A stretch of 64,000 bases of DNA from an uncultured Candidatus Melainabacteria bacterium. Its GTDB lineage: Bacteria > Cyanobacteriota > Vampirovibrionia > Gastranaerophilales > Gastranaerophilaceae. The notes under the pieces were generated by a model. That model worked only from the letters and a program-made list of their open reading frames with translations. It did no database searches and was not told the DNA's origin. Below, one piece after another: positions 1-8,079 of this stretch. The stretch's first letter is position 1; every line of letters starts with the position of its first letter. The position numbers were made by a program, and so were the translations under genes. The DNA lies in NCBI GenBank assembly GCA_934747335.1, contig CAKVGS010000001.1:58148-122147 (forward strand), written 5' to 3'.

Positions 1-1356
1 GAAGATTTATCGCACTTGATGCCTCAAAACATTGATGCAGAAGAAGCTATTTTGGGCGCAATTTTGGTAAACCCTAATTGTATGAACAAAATTGTAGAAC
101 AGCTTAAGCCTGAATCTTTCTACAAACCTGCGCATAGATATGTTTATGATGCGATGTTACAGCTTTATAACAGCCAAGATAAAATTGATATCGTTTCAGT
201 TTCAGATATCCTTAATATTAACCAAAAATTGGAATTGGTTGGCGGTCGTGCATTTGTAAACGATTTGAGCTATAAAACAATTACAACTACTAACGTTGAA
301 TACTATGCAAGAATTGTGCAAGAAAAAGCTATCAAGCGTTCTTTGATTAATGCGGGTTCAGAAATCGTTTCTTCAGGTTATGATTTAAACCCGATTGAAG
401 AATCTTTGGAACTTGCAGAAAAATTGATTTTTGATATCGCGTCAGCAAAAGCTTCAAAATCACTTTCTCCGATTAAAGATATTGTTTATGATACTTATGC
501 GAAAATTGAAGAAAGATACAATAACAAAGGCCAATTAACAGGCGTTCCGACTGATTTCTATGATTTGGATGCGATGTTAAACGGGCTTCAGCGTTCTGAC
601 TTAATTATTTTGGCAGCTCGTCCTGCGATGGGTAAAACTGCGTTCGCTCTGAACATTGCGCAGAATGTTGCCTTGAGAGCGAAAACTCCTGTTGCCATCT
701 TCTCTTTAGAAATGTCAAAGCAACAGCTTGTTCAACGTCTTTTGTGTTCAGAAGCGGAAGTTGATTCACAAAGACTTAAAACAGGGAATATGCAGGCAAA
801 AGACTGGGAAAAACTTGCGGTTGCGATGAATGACCTTTCAGAAGCTTCAATTTATATTGATGATACGGCAGGTTGTACGATAACGGATATTCGTGCAAAA
901 TGTAGACGATTAGCGATGGCGGAAAAGAATTTGGGCTTAATTGTAATCGACTATTTGCAGTTGATTGAAGGAACGGGTAGAGAAGACCGTATGCAACAGA
1001 TTTCAAGTATTTCAAGAGGTCTTAAGATTTTGGCAAAAGAACTTAATGTTCCGATTATTTCGCTTTCTCAGTTATCACGTGCGGTAGAAAGTAGAACTGA
1101 TAAACGTCCTATGCTTTCTGACTTGAGAGAATCAGGGTCTATCGAACAAGACGCCGACATTGTAATGTTTATTTATCGTGACGAATATTATAAAAATGCG
1201 AATGATGAAGAGGAAGAAGCTGAAAAAGCTGCAAACAAAGGTGAAGCCGAAATCATTATTGCAAAACACAGAAACGGTTCTGTTGGTACTGTTAAGCTTC
1301 TATTCCAAGGAAGTATTACAAAATTCAAGAATCCGATTAAGACTGATGTATTTTAA
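1..1356 (+). CDS. dnaB: Replicative DNA helicase DnaB (5' end outside window)
   Basis: This is the hexameric ring helicase that unwinds the replication fork and recruits primase. The N-terminal helicase-loading domain begins at PQNIDAEEAILGA. A linker and the RecA-like domain follow, with Walker A ARPAMGKTAF near residue 200, Walker B LIVIDYLQL, and the family signature SLSQLSRAVESR followed by SDLRESGSIEQDAD. The reading frame is open to base 1, and DnaB proteins usually have some ten residues before the PQN motif, so the true start probably lies just left of the window; the ATG at 19 is an internal candidate. The next gene follows after 21 bases, probably in the same transcript. Family identity is certain; only the start is unknown. 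Confidence 0.97.
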   Translation, partial: EDLSHLMPQNIDAEEAILGAILVNPNCMNKIVEQLKPESFYKPAHRYVYDAMLQLYNSQDKIDIVSVSDILNINQKLELVGGRAFVNDLSYKTITTTNVEYYARIVQEKAIKRSLINAGSEIVSSGYDLNPIEESLELAEKLIFDIASAKASKSLSPIKDIVYDTYAKIEERYNNKGQLTGVPTDFYDLDAMLNGLQRSDLIILAARPAMGKTAFALNIAQNVALRAKTPVAIFSLEMSKQQLVQRLLCSEAEVDSQRLKTGNMQAKDWEKLAVAMNDLSEASIYIDDTAGCTITDIRAKCRRLAMAEKNLGLIVIDYLQLIEGTGREDRMQQISSISRGLKILAKELNVPIISLSQLSRAVESRTDKRPMLSDLRESGSIEQDADIVMFIYRDEYYKNANDEEEEAEKAANKGEAEIIIAKHRNGSVGTVKLLFQGSITKFKNPIKTDVF

Positions 1357-1377
1357 TAACCGAGCAGGAGATGCAAA

Positions 1378-2430
1378 ATGGGTATTTGTAAAATAAAATC
1401 TTTAAAAGATAATACCAGAATGTCTACTCAAGAACTTTTGCAAACAATTTTTCAGAAGATAGAAGACGGAGTTTGTGAGTTTGAAATCGAAGCCTGCGGT
1501 CAACACGATATAGGTGGTGGTTGCAGACATTCTGTCAATACTAACCTGACCTTCCATATAACAAATCCCGGACAACGTGTTGGGGCAATGGGAATGGATG
1601 GAACGAAAATTATTGTTGAAGGTTCTGCACCGGCTGATATCGGTTGGTTAAATTCAGGGGCTGAAATTATTGTAAAAGGTGATGGAGGAGATACTGCTGC
1701 GCATTGTGCTGCGGGCGGTAAAATATATATTGCAGGAAGAGTTGGTACTCGTTCGGGTGCGCTTATGAAGCACGATCCAAAATTTGAACCTCCGCAATTT
1801 TGGGTATTAAAAAATACAGGCTCTTTCAGTTTTGAATTTATGGGTGGTGGGATTGCCGTAATTTGTGGATATGATTGCGATAATATTTCTTCTGTTTTAG
1901 GAAATCGTTCTTGCGTAGGAATGGTTGGTGGGACAGTATATGTCAGAGGAAAAGTTGACGGACTTGCAAAGTGCGTTGAAGTTGTTAAATTGGATAAATT
2001 TGATAAAGATTTTCTAAAATCAGGCATGGAAGATTTCTTAAGCGCAATCGGGCGTTTAGAACTTAAAGAAGAATTACTTGATTTCTCAAAATGGTCAAAA
2101 ATCATGCCGCTTCCAAAAGAATTAAAAGAGAAAAAGATTTCGGTTAAAGAATTTAAAGATGCCGAATGGTTCAAAGACGGTTTATTTGGAGATTTGGTCG
2201 AAGATGACGGTAAAATTTTCGGTTTGGCGGAGGCTGATGATGCAAGACTCAGAAAACCGATTTGGAATAAAGAAAAGTGTGTCGGATGTGACTTATGCTT
2301 TAATAATTGTCCGCAAAAAGCAATTAACAATGAGAATAAAACATATGTCGTAAATGATCAAAAATGTATCGGATGTGGAATTTGTTCGGGCGTTTGTCCA
2401 AGAACTGCGTGGGAAATGATAAAGTGCTAG
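1378..2430 (+). CDS. GXGXG-domain (glutamate synthase alpha-like) protein fused to a two-cluster ferredoxin
   Basis: Residues about 30-230 form a right-handed beta-helix with the glycine-rich repeats of the glutamate synthase alpha C-terminal (GXGXG) domain, for example GSAPADIGWLNSGAEI and GGTVYVRGK. The last 60 residues carry two CxxCxxCxxxCP [4Fe-4S] motifs (CVGCDLCFNNCP and CIGCGICSGVCP). Archaeal-type glutamate synthases carry the GXGXG domain as a separate subunit, so this may be one subunit of a split, ferredoxin-wired glutamate synthase; no amidotransferase or FMN subunit lies nearby. AGGAG seven bases before the ATG fixes the start. The gene lies 21 bases downstream of dnaB, and its stop overlaps the convergent nadK stop by 4 bases. 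The exact substrate is unknown. Confidence 0.8.
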   Translation: MGICKIKSLKDNTRMSTQELLQTIFQKIEDGVCEFEIEACGQHDIGGGCRHSVNTNLTFHITNPGQRVGAMGMDGTKIIVEGSAPADIGWLNSGAEIIVKGDGGDTAAHCAAGGKIYIAGRVGTRSGALMKHDPKFEPPQFWVLKNTGSFSFEFMGGGIAVICGYDCDNISSVLGNRSCVGMVGGTVYVRGKVDGLAKCVEVVKLDKFDKDFLKSGMEDFLSAIGRLELKEELLDFSKWSKIMPLPKELKEKKISVKEFKDAEWFKDGLFGDLVEDDGKIFGLAEADDARLRKPIWNKEKCVGCDLCFNNCPQKAINNENKTYVVNDQKCIGCGICSGVCPRTAWEMIKC

Positions 2431-3203
2431 TTAGTTGGTGATATTCCCCAATGCAGTTTGCTTCTAAGAACGGAATAAAATCCATCATCATTAAGAAATG
2501 CTAATACAGCTTTTTTTTCAGAAGTTTTTATAGAAATTTCTTTAACATTTTCTGTTGTGTCGAACCCGTCAACTGCAACAGAAAGCAATTTGTCACTTGT
2601 TTTTACTCTAATCGTCTCATCAATCGGTACAACAAGAGGGCGAGCATTTAATGTGTGCGGACAAATCGGTACGATTACTAACGCGTTTAATGTCGGATAT
2701 AAAACAGGCCCGCCCGCAGAAAGTCCGTAAGCCGTAGAGCCTGTTGGAGTAGAAATTATTAAACCATCTGCAATATAGTCACAAACGAATTTATCGTTAA
2801 TTTCTAAAAAGAATTTTGATGTGCGCGATGTCATACAACCTTTGATTACAAAATCATTTAGAGCGATAGCGCCTTCTGATTCGAGCATCAAACGTTCTTC
2901 TGTCGAATATTTACCTTCAATAACCGCTTTAACTGCTTTGTTAATTTCTTCGATACCGGCTTGAGCCAAAAAACCGAGGCGTCCTATATTTATACCTAAA
3001 ACAGGAGTGCCCGCGTAAAATCTTGCGCACTTTAACAGCGTACCATCACCGCCGATTACAAATGTAAAATTCCCAAATTTTCCCAATCGGTCAATATCAA
3101 AAGTTTTAAACTCGACTTTATTATCTATTAACGCCTTTTCTAATATTTCCAGCGCATTTTCATATCCTGAAATTTGTTTGTTAAAAACTGCATTGATTCT
3201 CAT
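2427..3203 (-). CDS. nadK: NAD kinase
   Basis: NAD kinase phosphorylates NAD to NADP in the cytoplasm. The diagnostic GGDGT motif is at residues 51-55. The second signature is present as LND at 115-117, where most family members have LNE, followed by the TPTGSTAYGLSAGGP segment. Length (258 residues) is slightly short but complete. The start has no Shine-Dalgarno sequence; instead a TATAAT hexamer on this strand sits six bases before the ATG (3210-3215), predicting a leaderless mRNA. It is divergent from the next gene, with both -10 elements inside a 60-base gap, so the two promoters may interfere. Confidence 0.96.
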   Translation of the reverse strand: MRINAVFNKQISGYENALEILEKALIDNKVEFKTFDIDRLGKFGNFTFVIGGDGTLLKCARFYAGTPVLGINIGRLGFLAQAGIEEINKAVKAVIEGKYSTEERLMLESEGAIALNDFVIKGCMTSRTSKFFLEINDKFVCDYIADGLIISTPTGSTAYGLSAGGPVLYPTLNALVIVPICPHTLNARPLVVPIDETIRVKTSDKLLSVAVDGFDTTENVKEISIKTSEKKAVLAFLNDDGFYSVLRSKLHWGISPTN

Positions 3204-3209
3204 AGTCGA

Positions 3210-3215
3210 ATTATA
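3210..3215 (-). promoter_or_regulatory. -10 element of nadK, leaderless spacing
   Basis: TATAAT on the minus strand is followed by six bases and then the nadK ATG, so transcription should start at or next to the start codon. No convincing -35 box is visible. Confidence 0.6.
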
Positions 3216-3236
3216 ACATATAAATCAGGCTTGTGT

Positions 3237-3242
3237 TATAAT
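3237..3242 (+). promoter_or_regulatory. -10 element of the bifunctional nuclease gene
   Basis: TATAAT lies 21 bases before the ATG at 3264. A GAGG Shine-Dalgarno lies between them, giving an ordinary short leader in contrast to the divergent nadK. Confidence 0.6.
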
Positions 3243-3263
3243 CATATTTGAAATGAGGTTATT

Positions 3264-3773
3264 ATGATAGAAATGAAAGTTATGGGTATTGCGCTTGACG
3301 TAAGAACGAATTCGCCAATCGTAGTACTTCACGATTTAGATAACAGAAAAGCATTGCCGATTTGGATTGGTTCTGCGGAAGCAAGTGCTATTATCAGATG
3401 TATTGAAGGGCTTGTTGTTGCTCGTCCTATGACACATGATTTGGTAGCTAATATTATTGAAAAAACCGGCTATAAACTTGATAAAATTGAAATTAATGAT
3501 GTTGAAGAAGAAACTTATTATGCAACATTATTTTTGTCAAAAGGTGATGAAAAATTAGAAATTGATGCTCGTCCTTCAGATGCAATTGCAGTTGCTATGA
3601 GAGCTGAAGCTCCTATTTTTGTGACGGCAAATGTGCTTATGAACGGTTCTGTTTCAACAGATACCGCAAAAGATGAAGAAGAAGCGCAAGAGTTCAAAGA
3701 TTTCATTCAGAATATAAAACCTTCTGACTTTGAAAAATTGATGGAAGGCAAACACAAGGAAAATGACCAATAG
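3264..3773 (+). CDS. Bifunctional nuclease family protein (DUF151/BFN)
   Basis: The first 130 residues match the BFN/DUF151 domain: an N-terminal strand pattern, LPIWIGSAEASAI near residue 32, MTHDL near 57 and the signature DARPSDAIAVA near 102. Plant and bacterial members have been reported to act on RNA and DNA, but the bacterial role is poorly established. The last 35 residues are acidic and lysine-rich and lie outside the domain. The GAGG Shine-Dalgarno supports the start. gatA follows 51 bases later behind its own TATAAT. Confidence 0.9.
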   Translation: MIEMKVMGIALDVRTNSPIVVLHDLDNRKALPIWIGSAEASAIIRCIEGLVVARPMTHDLVANIIEKTGYKLDKIEINDVEEETYYATLFLSKGDEKLEIDARPSDAIAVAMRAEAPIFVTANVLMNGSVSTDTAKDEEEAQEFKDFIQNIKPSDFEKLMEGKHKENDQ

Positions 3774-3793
3774 AGTTTTTTACTTGTTTTTGA

Positions 3794-3799
3794 TATAAT
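3794..3799 (+). promoter_or_regulatory. -10 element upstream of gatA
   Basis: TATAAT lies 25 bases before the gatA ATG, with GGGAG between them as ribosome binding site. The -35 region is weak. Confidence 0.5.
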
Positions 3800-3824
3800 T
3801 AAACCAAAATGGGAGATATATAAT

Positions 3825-5288
3825 ATGCTAGAACTATTGAAAAAGAGTGCGATGGAACAATCCAAAGCTATTCAAAATAAAGAAGTTTCAGCAGTTGAGC
3901 TAACAAAAGCTTCGCTAGATAGAATTAAATCTATTGATGAAAAATTGGGAGCTTTTAATTCTTTAACAGAAGATACTGCTTTAGAAACTGCAAAAAAAGT
4001 AGATGAAAAAATTGCAAAAGGAGAAGAATTACCTCTTTTAGCAGGTGTTCCTCTTGCTTTAAAAGATAATATGAACTTGGTTGGCTCTAAAACAACAGCA
4101 TCAAGCAAAATTTTAGAAAACTTTGTTTCACCTTATAACGCAACTGCTACTCAAAAATTGTTAGACAATTTAATTCCAATTGTTGGTAAAGCTAACTTAG
4201 ATGAATTTGCAATGGGATCTTCAAACGAAAACTCTGCTTTCAAAAAAGTTCATAACCCTTGGAATTTAAACAAAGTTCCGGGTGGCTCATCAGGCGGTTC
4301 AGCAGCTTCTGTTTCTTCTTGCGAAGCAGCATTAGCACTAGGTTCTGATACAGGCGGAAGTATTCGTCTTCCTGCAAGTTTCTGCGGTATTGTTGGTATG
4401 AAACCTACTTACGGTAAAGTTTCAAGATACGGTTTGATTGCCTTCGCGTCATCTTTAGACCAAATCGGCCCGTTTGCAAGAACAGTAGAAGACGCGGCTG
4501 CATTGTTGGAAGTTATTTCAGGTTACGATTACCATGATTCAACTTCATTAAAATTGCCTGTTGAAAATTATAGAAACAGCCTAAACAATGATGTTAAAGG
4601 TATGAAAATCGGTGTTGTAAAAGAACTTATGTCAGAAGGTTTAGCACCTGATGTTAAAAAAGCTCTTGAATCAGCTATCGAAACATACAAAGCTTTGGGT
4701 GCAGAAATTGTTGAAATATCACTTCCAAACTTGAAACACTCTATTGGTATTTATTATATTTTAGCAACAGCAGAATGCAGCTCTAATTTGGCTAGATTTG
4801 ATGGTGTTAAATACGGTCACAGAACAGCTGATGCTAAAAATCTTCTTGAAATGTATTGTAAGACTCGTGCAGAAGGCTTCGGTCCGGAAGTTAAACGTCG
4901 TATAATGCTTGGAACTTACGCTCTATCTTCAGGCTATTATGATGCTTATTATAAAAAAGCTTTACAAATGAGAAGAGTTGTAACAAATGATTTCTTAAAA
5001 GCGTTTGCTCAAGTTGATGCTCTTATTTCACCAACTTGCCCAACTACGGCATTTGATTTAGGCGCAAGAGCAGAAGATCCGCTTGCAATGTACTTAACCG
5101 ATATTGCAACTATTTCTGCTAACTTAGCAGGTATTCCTGCAATTTCAGTTCCTGCGGGATTTGATGCTGACGGTATGCCAATCGGCTTGCAAATCATGAC
5201 ACCGCAGCTTACGGAAGCTAAATTGTTTAACTTGGCTTACAAGTTTGAACAATCTCATGATTATTACAAACAGTTGGCTAATATCTAA
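3825..5288 (+). CDS. gatA: Glutamyl-tRNA(Gln)/aspartyl-tRNA(Asn) amidotransferase subunit A
   Basis: GatA releases ammonia from glutamine for transamidation of misacylated tRNAs in the GatCAB complex. The amidase Ser-cisSer-Lys triad is complete: K80 in ALKDNM, S155 in GGSSGGS and S179 in GSDTGGSIRLPASF. Length (487) is normal. No gatB or gatC lies in the window, so the complex is encoded at separate loci. GGGAG ten bases before the ATG supports the start. A perfect palindrome with a T-run terminates the gene. Confidence 0.97.
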   Translation: MLELLKKSAMEQSKAIQNKEVSAVELTKASLDRIKSIDEKLGAFNSLTEDTALETAKKVDEKIAKGEELPLLAGVPLALKDNMNLVGSKTTASSKILENFVSPYNATATQKLLDNLIPIVGKANLDEFAMGSSNENSAFKKVHNPWNLNKVPGGSSGGSAASVSSCEAALALGSDTGGSIRLPASFCGIVGMKPTYGKVSRYGLIAFASSLDQIGPFARTVEDAAALLEVISGYDYHDSTSLKLPVENYRNSLNNDVKGMKIGVVKELMSEGLAPDVKKALESAIETYKALGAEIVEISLPNLKHSIGIYYILATAECSSNLARFDGVKYGHRTADAKNLLEMYCKTRAEGFGPEVKRRIMLGTYALSSGYYDAYYKKALQMRRVVTNDFLKAFAQVDALISPTCPTTAFDLGARAEDPLAMYLTDIATISANLAGIPAISVPAGFDADGMPIGLQIMTPQLTEAKLFNLAYKFEQSHDYYKQLANI

Positions 5289-5306
5289 TTGTTACAAAAT
5301 TTTACA

Positions 5307-5343
5307 AAATTGCCTCAAAATCATGATTTTGAGGCAATTTTTT
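5307..5343 (+). terminator. Rho-independent terminator of gatA
   Basis: Two 17-base arms (5307-5323 and 5324-5340) form a perfect palindrome built around TTGCCTCAAAATCA, followed by a T-run. The A-run on the left side would let it work on both strands. Confidence 0.9.
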
Positions 5344-5393
5344 GTGAGCAAAATACTTTATATAAATAGTTAGGTTTATAAAGGTTTATTATT

Positions 5394-7565
5394 GTGACGC
5401 AGATTAATCCAAATATTAATCAATATAATAATATGCAATACAGGCAGCAACAAGCTAATCCGCAACAGCAGCCCGTAAAAATTCCGAGTTACTATTATGT
5501 ACCCGAAAACAGCTTAATGCACAAGAGTTTCAAAGAAACTCTTAAAGACGCGGATGCGATGGGAATGATTACTCCATATATCGAACATCCTATTTTAACT
5601 TTAGCTACTTGGCTTGGTATTGGCGTTGGAATTGATGCGTATGCAAAAGCTTGCGGCGGTAAATATGAAAACAGTTTGGTTAAAAAAGCCGTTAATCTTG
5701 GTGACAGCATAGAAAATTCTAAACTTATTCAAAATAAACCTGTTCAAACCGTTTTAGGCGGGATTTCTTCACTTAAGAAAAAAGGCGGAAAAGTTGTTCA
5801 AAACAGTGCAATCTTAAGAGCAATGCGCGATACACCTTCTATGCCTGAATGGAGTATGGTTAAATCTCAAATGTTTAACCAAAAGCAAGAAGTTGTTCAA
5901 GATTTTATTAAAATTGCTGATACATTGATGTTAGGGCAAGATAAAAAAGAGCCGGGTTTATTTTCATTTTTTAAATCTTCAAACCCTAAACTTGGCGAAT
6001 TAGGTTGTCCACAATTAAAAGATATTGGTTTGACTTCCGCAGAAAAGAAAATGCTAAAATCTGCTTTTAATGTTGCAAAAGTTTCAGAAATTGCAGAAGA
6101 AAAAGCGGTTGTACAAGTACTTTTAAATCGTTTAGGACGTTCGCCTGAAGAAATCAAAAAGATTCAAACATTAGGTGATGGTGCTGTTGCTGCAACGAAA
6201 AAAGAAATCCTTAAAGAAATGGGATTAAACGTAAAACAGCTTAATGAAATAAAAGAAGATATGTTTGGCGAGCATATCAAAACCGTTGAAGAAGCTGCTA
6301 AAAAAGTTAGTGGAAAAGTAAAAATTGGTGCCGGAAATTATTCAAAATGGATGGGACCTTTAACAAAGCCTTTTGAAAGAACCGTTGGTTGTGATGAAGT
6401 TTATAACAAGTTGCACAGTTTATCAAAAGATGGAGCAAAAACAGCAACAGGTCGTTTTATGTCTAAAGCAATGCAAATGTTCCATAGAGGCATAACATTC
6501 GGTGGTGGTAAACTTGGAGCTTTGTTATTTATTGCTCCTGCTCTTGTAGAAGTAGGATGTAATGTTAAAAAAGCTGACAATGACCAAAAAATCGGTACAG
6601 CAGTTGGTGGTGTAATAGAATCAACATCTTGGGTATTAACCTTCCCTCTTGCATTAAAGATGATGCACTCATTATGTGGTGCGCAATATGCCGGCATGAC
6701 AAAGACACAGGTAGAAGAATTCAGAAATGCTTTAAAAGCATTCAATGAAAAAGCAATCGCTGGTGGATTTGCGAATAAAGCAGAATATAAAATTGCAAAA
6801 CAAGAAGTAAAAAATAGATTAAAAGTTCCAAACCAAAATATTTTCACAAAAGGAATCAGAAAACTTGCTCAATTTGTTACAATGGATTTGGAAACATTTA
6901 AAGGATACAAAGGTAGTAATGTTGTTGCAAATATAGGTCGTAGTTCAAAAGGCTTCTTAAGAAATGTAGGCGGAGTTCCAATGCGTTTAGTCATTTGGGG
7001 TCTGATTTCAATGGGCGTTTTGGATGCAGGTATCAAAAAAGCTTCATCAACAATTTTTGGAAAATCTTATGATTCAATGAAGCATGAAGAAGATGAAACA
7101 GCTAAAAAAGAACAAAAACAATTTTTGGCAGAAGACTTGAACAGAAGATTGTATGAAGCTCAAAGAATCAAACAATATGGAAAACAACCGCAAGTTCAAC
7201 AAATTAACCCTCAAGGTCAAATGATGGCAACAAGAGGAAAAGAAGCAAACAGTAATGTAATTCCTCAAGTTTATCCTGAAGATGAAAAAGTTGATAATTA
7301 TACATACATTCCTTCTTCAAAAAATGTAATTCCGCATAAAACAAAGAAAAATGGCGTAGATAATTATACTTATATTCCATCATCTGAATGCAAAATCCCT
7401 AGTGATAAAACAAATGAAAACCAAAGAAGATATATTCCTTCTCAGGCAGCTGCAAATATTCAAAAAACATTTGATAATTCAGGTTTGCAATCTGCTTTAG
7501 ACAGAGCGCAAAAAGCAGAAGATAAAGCATTGAGAGTGCTTGCAGGAAATTTTGATAATATGTAG
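5394..7565 (+). CDS. Hypothetical membrane-associated protein with C-terminal YIPSS repeats
   Basis: I do not recognise this 723-residue protein. It begins with a GTG preceded by AAAGG. Residues 1-40 are Asn/Gln-rich. Possible membrane segments lie near 62-82 (LATWLGIGVGIDAYA), 380-420 (GALLFIAPALVEV and WVLTFPLALKMM) and 545-565 (LVIWGLISMGVL). The middle is lysine-rich and helical. The C-terminus repeats VDNYTYIPSS twice and ends with RYIPSQ, which looks like a repeated linear binding motif. It has no cleavable signal peptide. It stands alone between a terminator and an inverted-repeat element. Base composition matches its neighbours. Confidence 0.75.
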   Translation: MTQINPNINQYNNMQYRQQQANPQQQPVKIPSYYYVPENSLMHKSFKETLKDADAMGMITPYIEHPILTLATWLGIGVGIDAYAKACGGKYENSLVKKAVNLGDSIENSKLIQNKPVQTVLGGISSLKKKGGKVVQNSAILRAMRDTPSMPEWSMVKSQMFNQKQEVVQDFIKIADTLMLGQDKKEPGLFSFFKSSNPKLGELGCPQLKDIGLTSAEKKMLKSAFNVAKVSEIAEEKAVVQVLLNRLGRSPEEIKKIQTLGDGAVAATKKEILKEMGLNVKQLNEIKEDMFGEHIKTVEEAAKKVSGKVKIGAGNYSKWMGPLTKPFERTVGCDEVYNKLHSLSKDGAKTATGRFMSKAMQMFHRGITFGGGKLGALLFIAPALVEVGCNVKKADNDQKIGTAVGGVIESTSWVLTFPLALKMMHSLCGAQYAGMTKTQVEEFRNALKAFNEKAIAGGFANKAEYKIAKQEVKNRLKVPNQNIFTKGIRKLAQFVTMDLETFKGYKGSNVVANIGRSSKGFLRNVGGVPMRLVIWGLISMGVLDAGIKKASSTIFGKSYDSMKHEEDETAKKEQKQFLAEDLNRRLYEAQRIKQYGKQPQVQQINPQGQMMATRGKEANSNVIPQVYPEDEKVDNYTYIPSSKNVIPHKTKKNGVDNYTYIPSSECKIPSDKTNENQRRYIPSQAAANIQKTFDNSGLQSALDRAQKAEDKALRVLAGNFDNM

Positions 7566-7567
7566 TT

Positions 7568-7736
7568 TTACCCTAACGGGTAGACACCTCACCCTAGCCC
7601 TCTCCTGCAAGGAGAGGGAATGCTCAAAACTTGTTAGACCTGACCCACCTAAAACTTGATATGAATAGAACGACTTTAGATTATTCCCTCTCCTTGCAGG
7701 AGAGGGCTAGGGTGAGGTGTCTGCCCGTTAGGGTAA
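7568..7736. repeat. 169-bp inverted-repeat (MITE-like) element
   Basis: The 54-base arms 7568-7621 and 7683-7736 are reverse complements with one mismatch, around a 61-base loop. Each arm contains CACCCTAGCCCTCTCC and its own small hairpin (CTCTCCTGCAAGGAGAG). Partial copies of the arm recur at 37199-37241 and around 38313-38351. No transposase is encoded, and the open frames inside it are repeat translation. Confidence 0.85.
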
Positions 7737-7772
7737 TTATATTAAAGCTTTATAACAAGATTCATTCAGAAC

Positions 7773-7812
7773 AAAAAACGGCGGACTTTTTTCAAAAGTC
7801 CGCCGTTTTTTT
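7773..7812. terminator. Bidirectional terminator
   Basis: The stem AAAACGGCGGACTTTT (7775-7790) pairs with 7794-7809 around a three-base loop and has A and T runs on both sides. It can end the ferredoxin transcript on the minus strand and block read-through on the plus strand. Confidence 0.85.
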
Positions 7813-7832
7813 ATGTTTTGAATTTTTAAATC

Positions 7833-8009
7833 CTATGCAACAGTAATAGCTGAAACAGGACAAGCGTTAGCTGCTTCTTCAACACAAGCTTCGTTTCCTG
7901 CAATACCAGCTTCTTTTACTTCTGCTCTATCTTCTACGTGGAAAACTGCATCGCAAATTGATTCGCATGCGCCACAACCGATACAAGAATCTTCAATAGT
8001 TACGTTCAT
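7833..8009 (-). CDS. Single-cluster [4Fe-4S] ferredoxin, 58 residues
   Basis: This is a small soluble electron carrier. Cysteines C9, C12 and C15 in CIGCGACESIC and C50 in ACPVSA form the cluster site, while C19 and C42 match the extra pair that forms a disulfide in Desulfovibrio gigas-type single-cluster ferredoxins. The protein begins MNVTIEDSCIG and ends SAITVA. AAGGAG stands nine bases before the ATG. A strong terminator follows directly, so the gene is monocistronic or ends an operon. Its redox partner is not evident nearby. It is easily missed by ORF length cut-offs. Confidence 0.93.
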   Translation of the reverse strand: MNVTIEDSCIGCGACESICDAVFHVEDRAEVKEAGIAGNEACVEEAANACPVSAITVA

Positions 8010-8079
8010 TTGTTTTCTCCTTTTTATATTTTACAGTTCTTCTTCAAGAACATGTTTATTATACTGCTAAAATTAAAAA

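Noticed and set aside
1500..2330. 276-residue open frame on the minus strand
   Set aside because: It lies fully inside the GXGXG/ferredoxin gene, is Ser/Pro-rich shadow translation and has no ribosome binding site.
7631..7846. Open frame inside the 169-bp inverted repeat
   Set aside because: It translates repeat arm and terminator sequence; similar frames appear in other repeat copies by chance.
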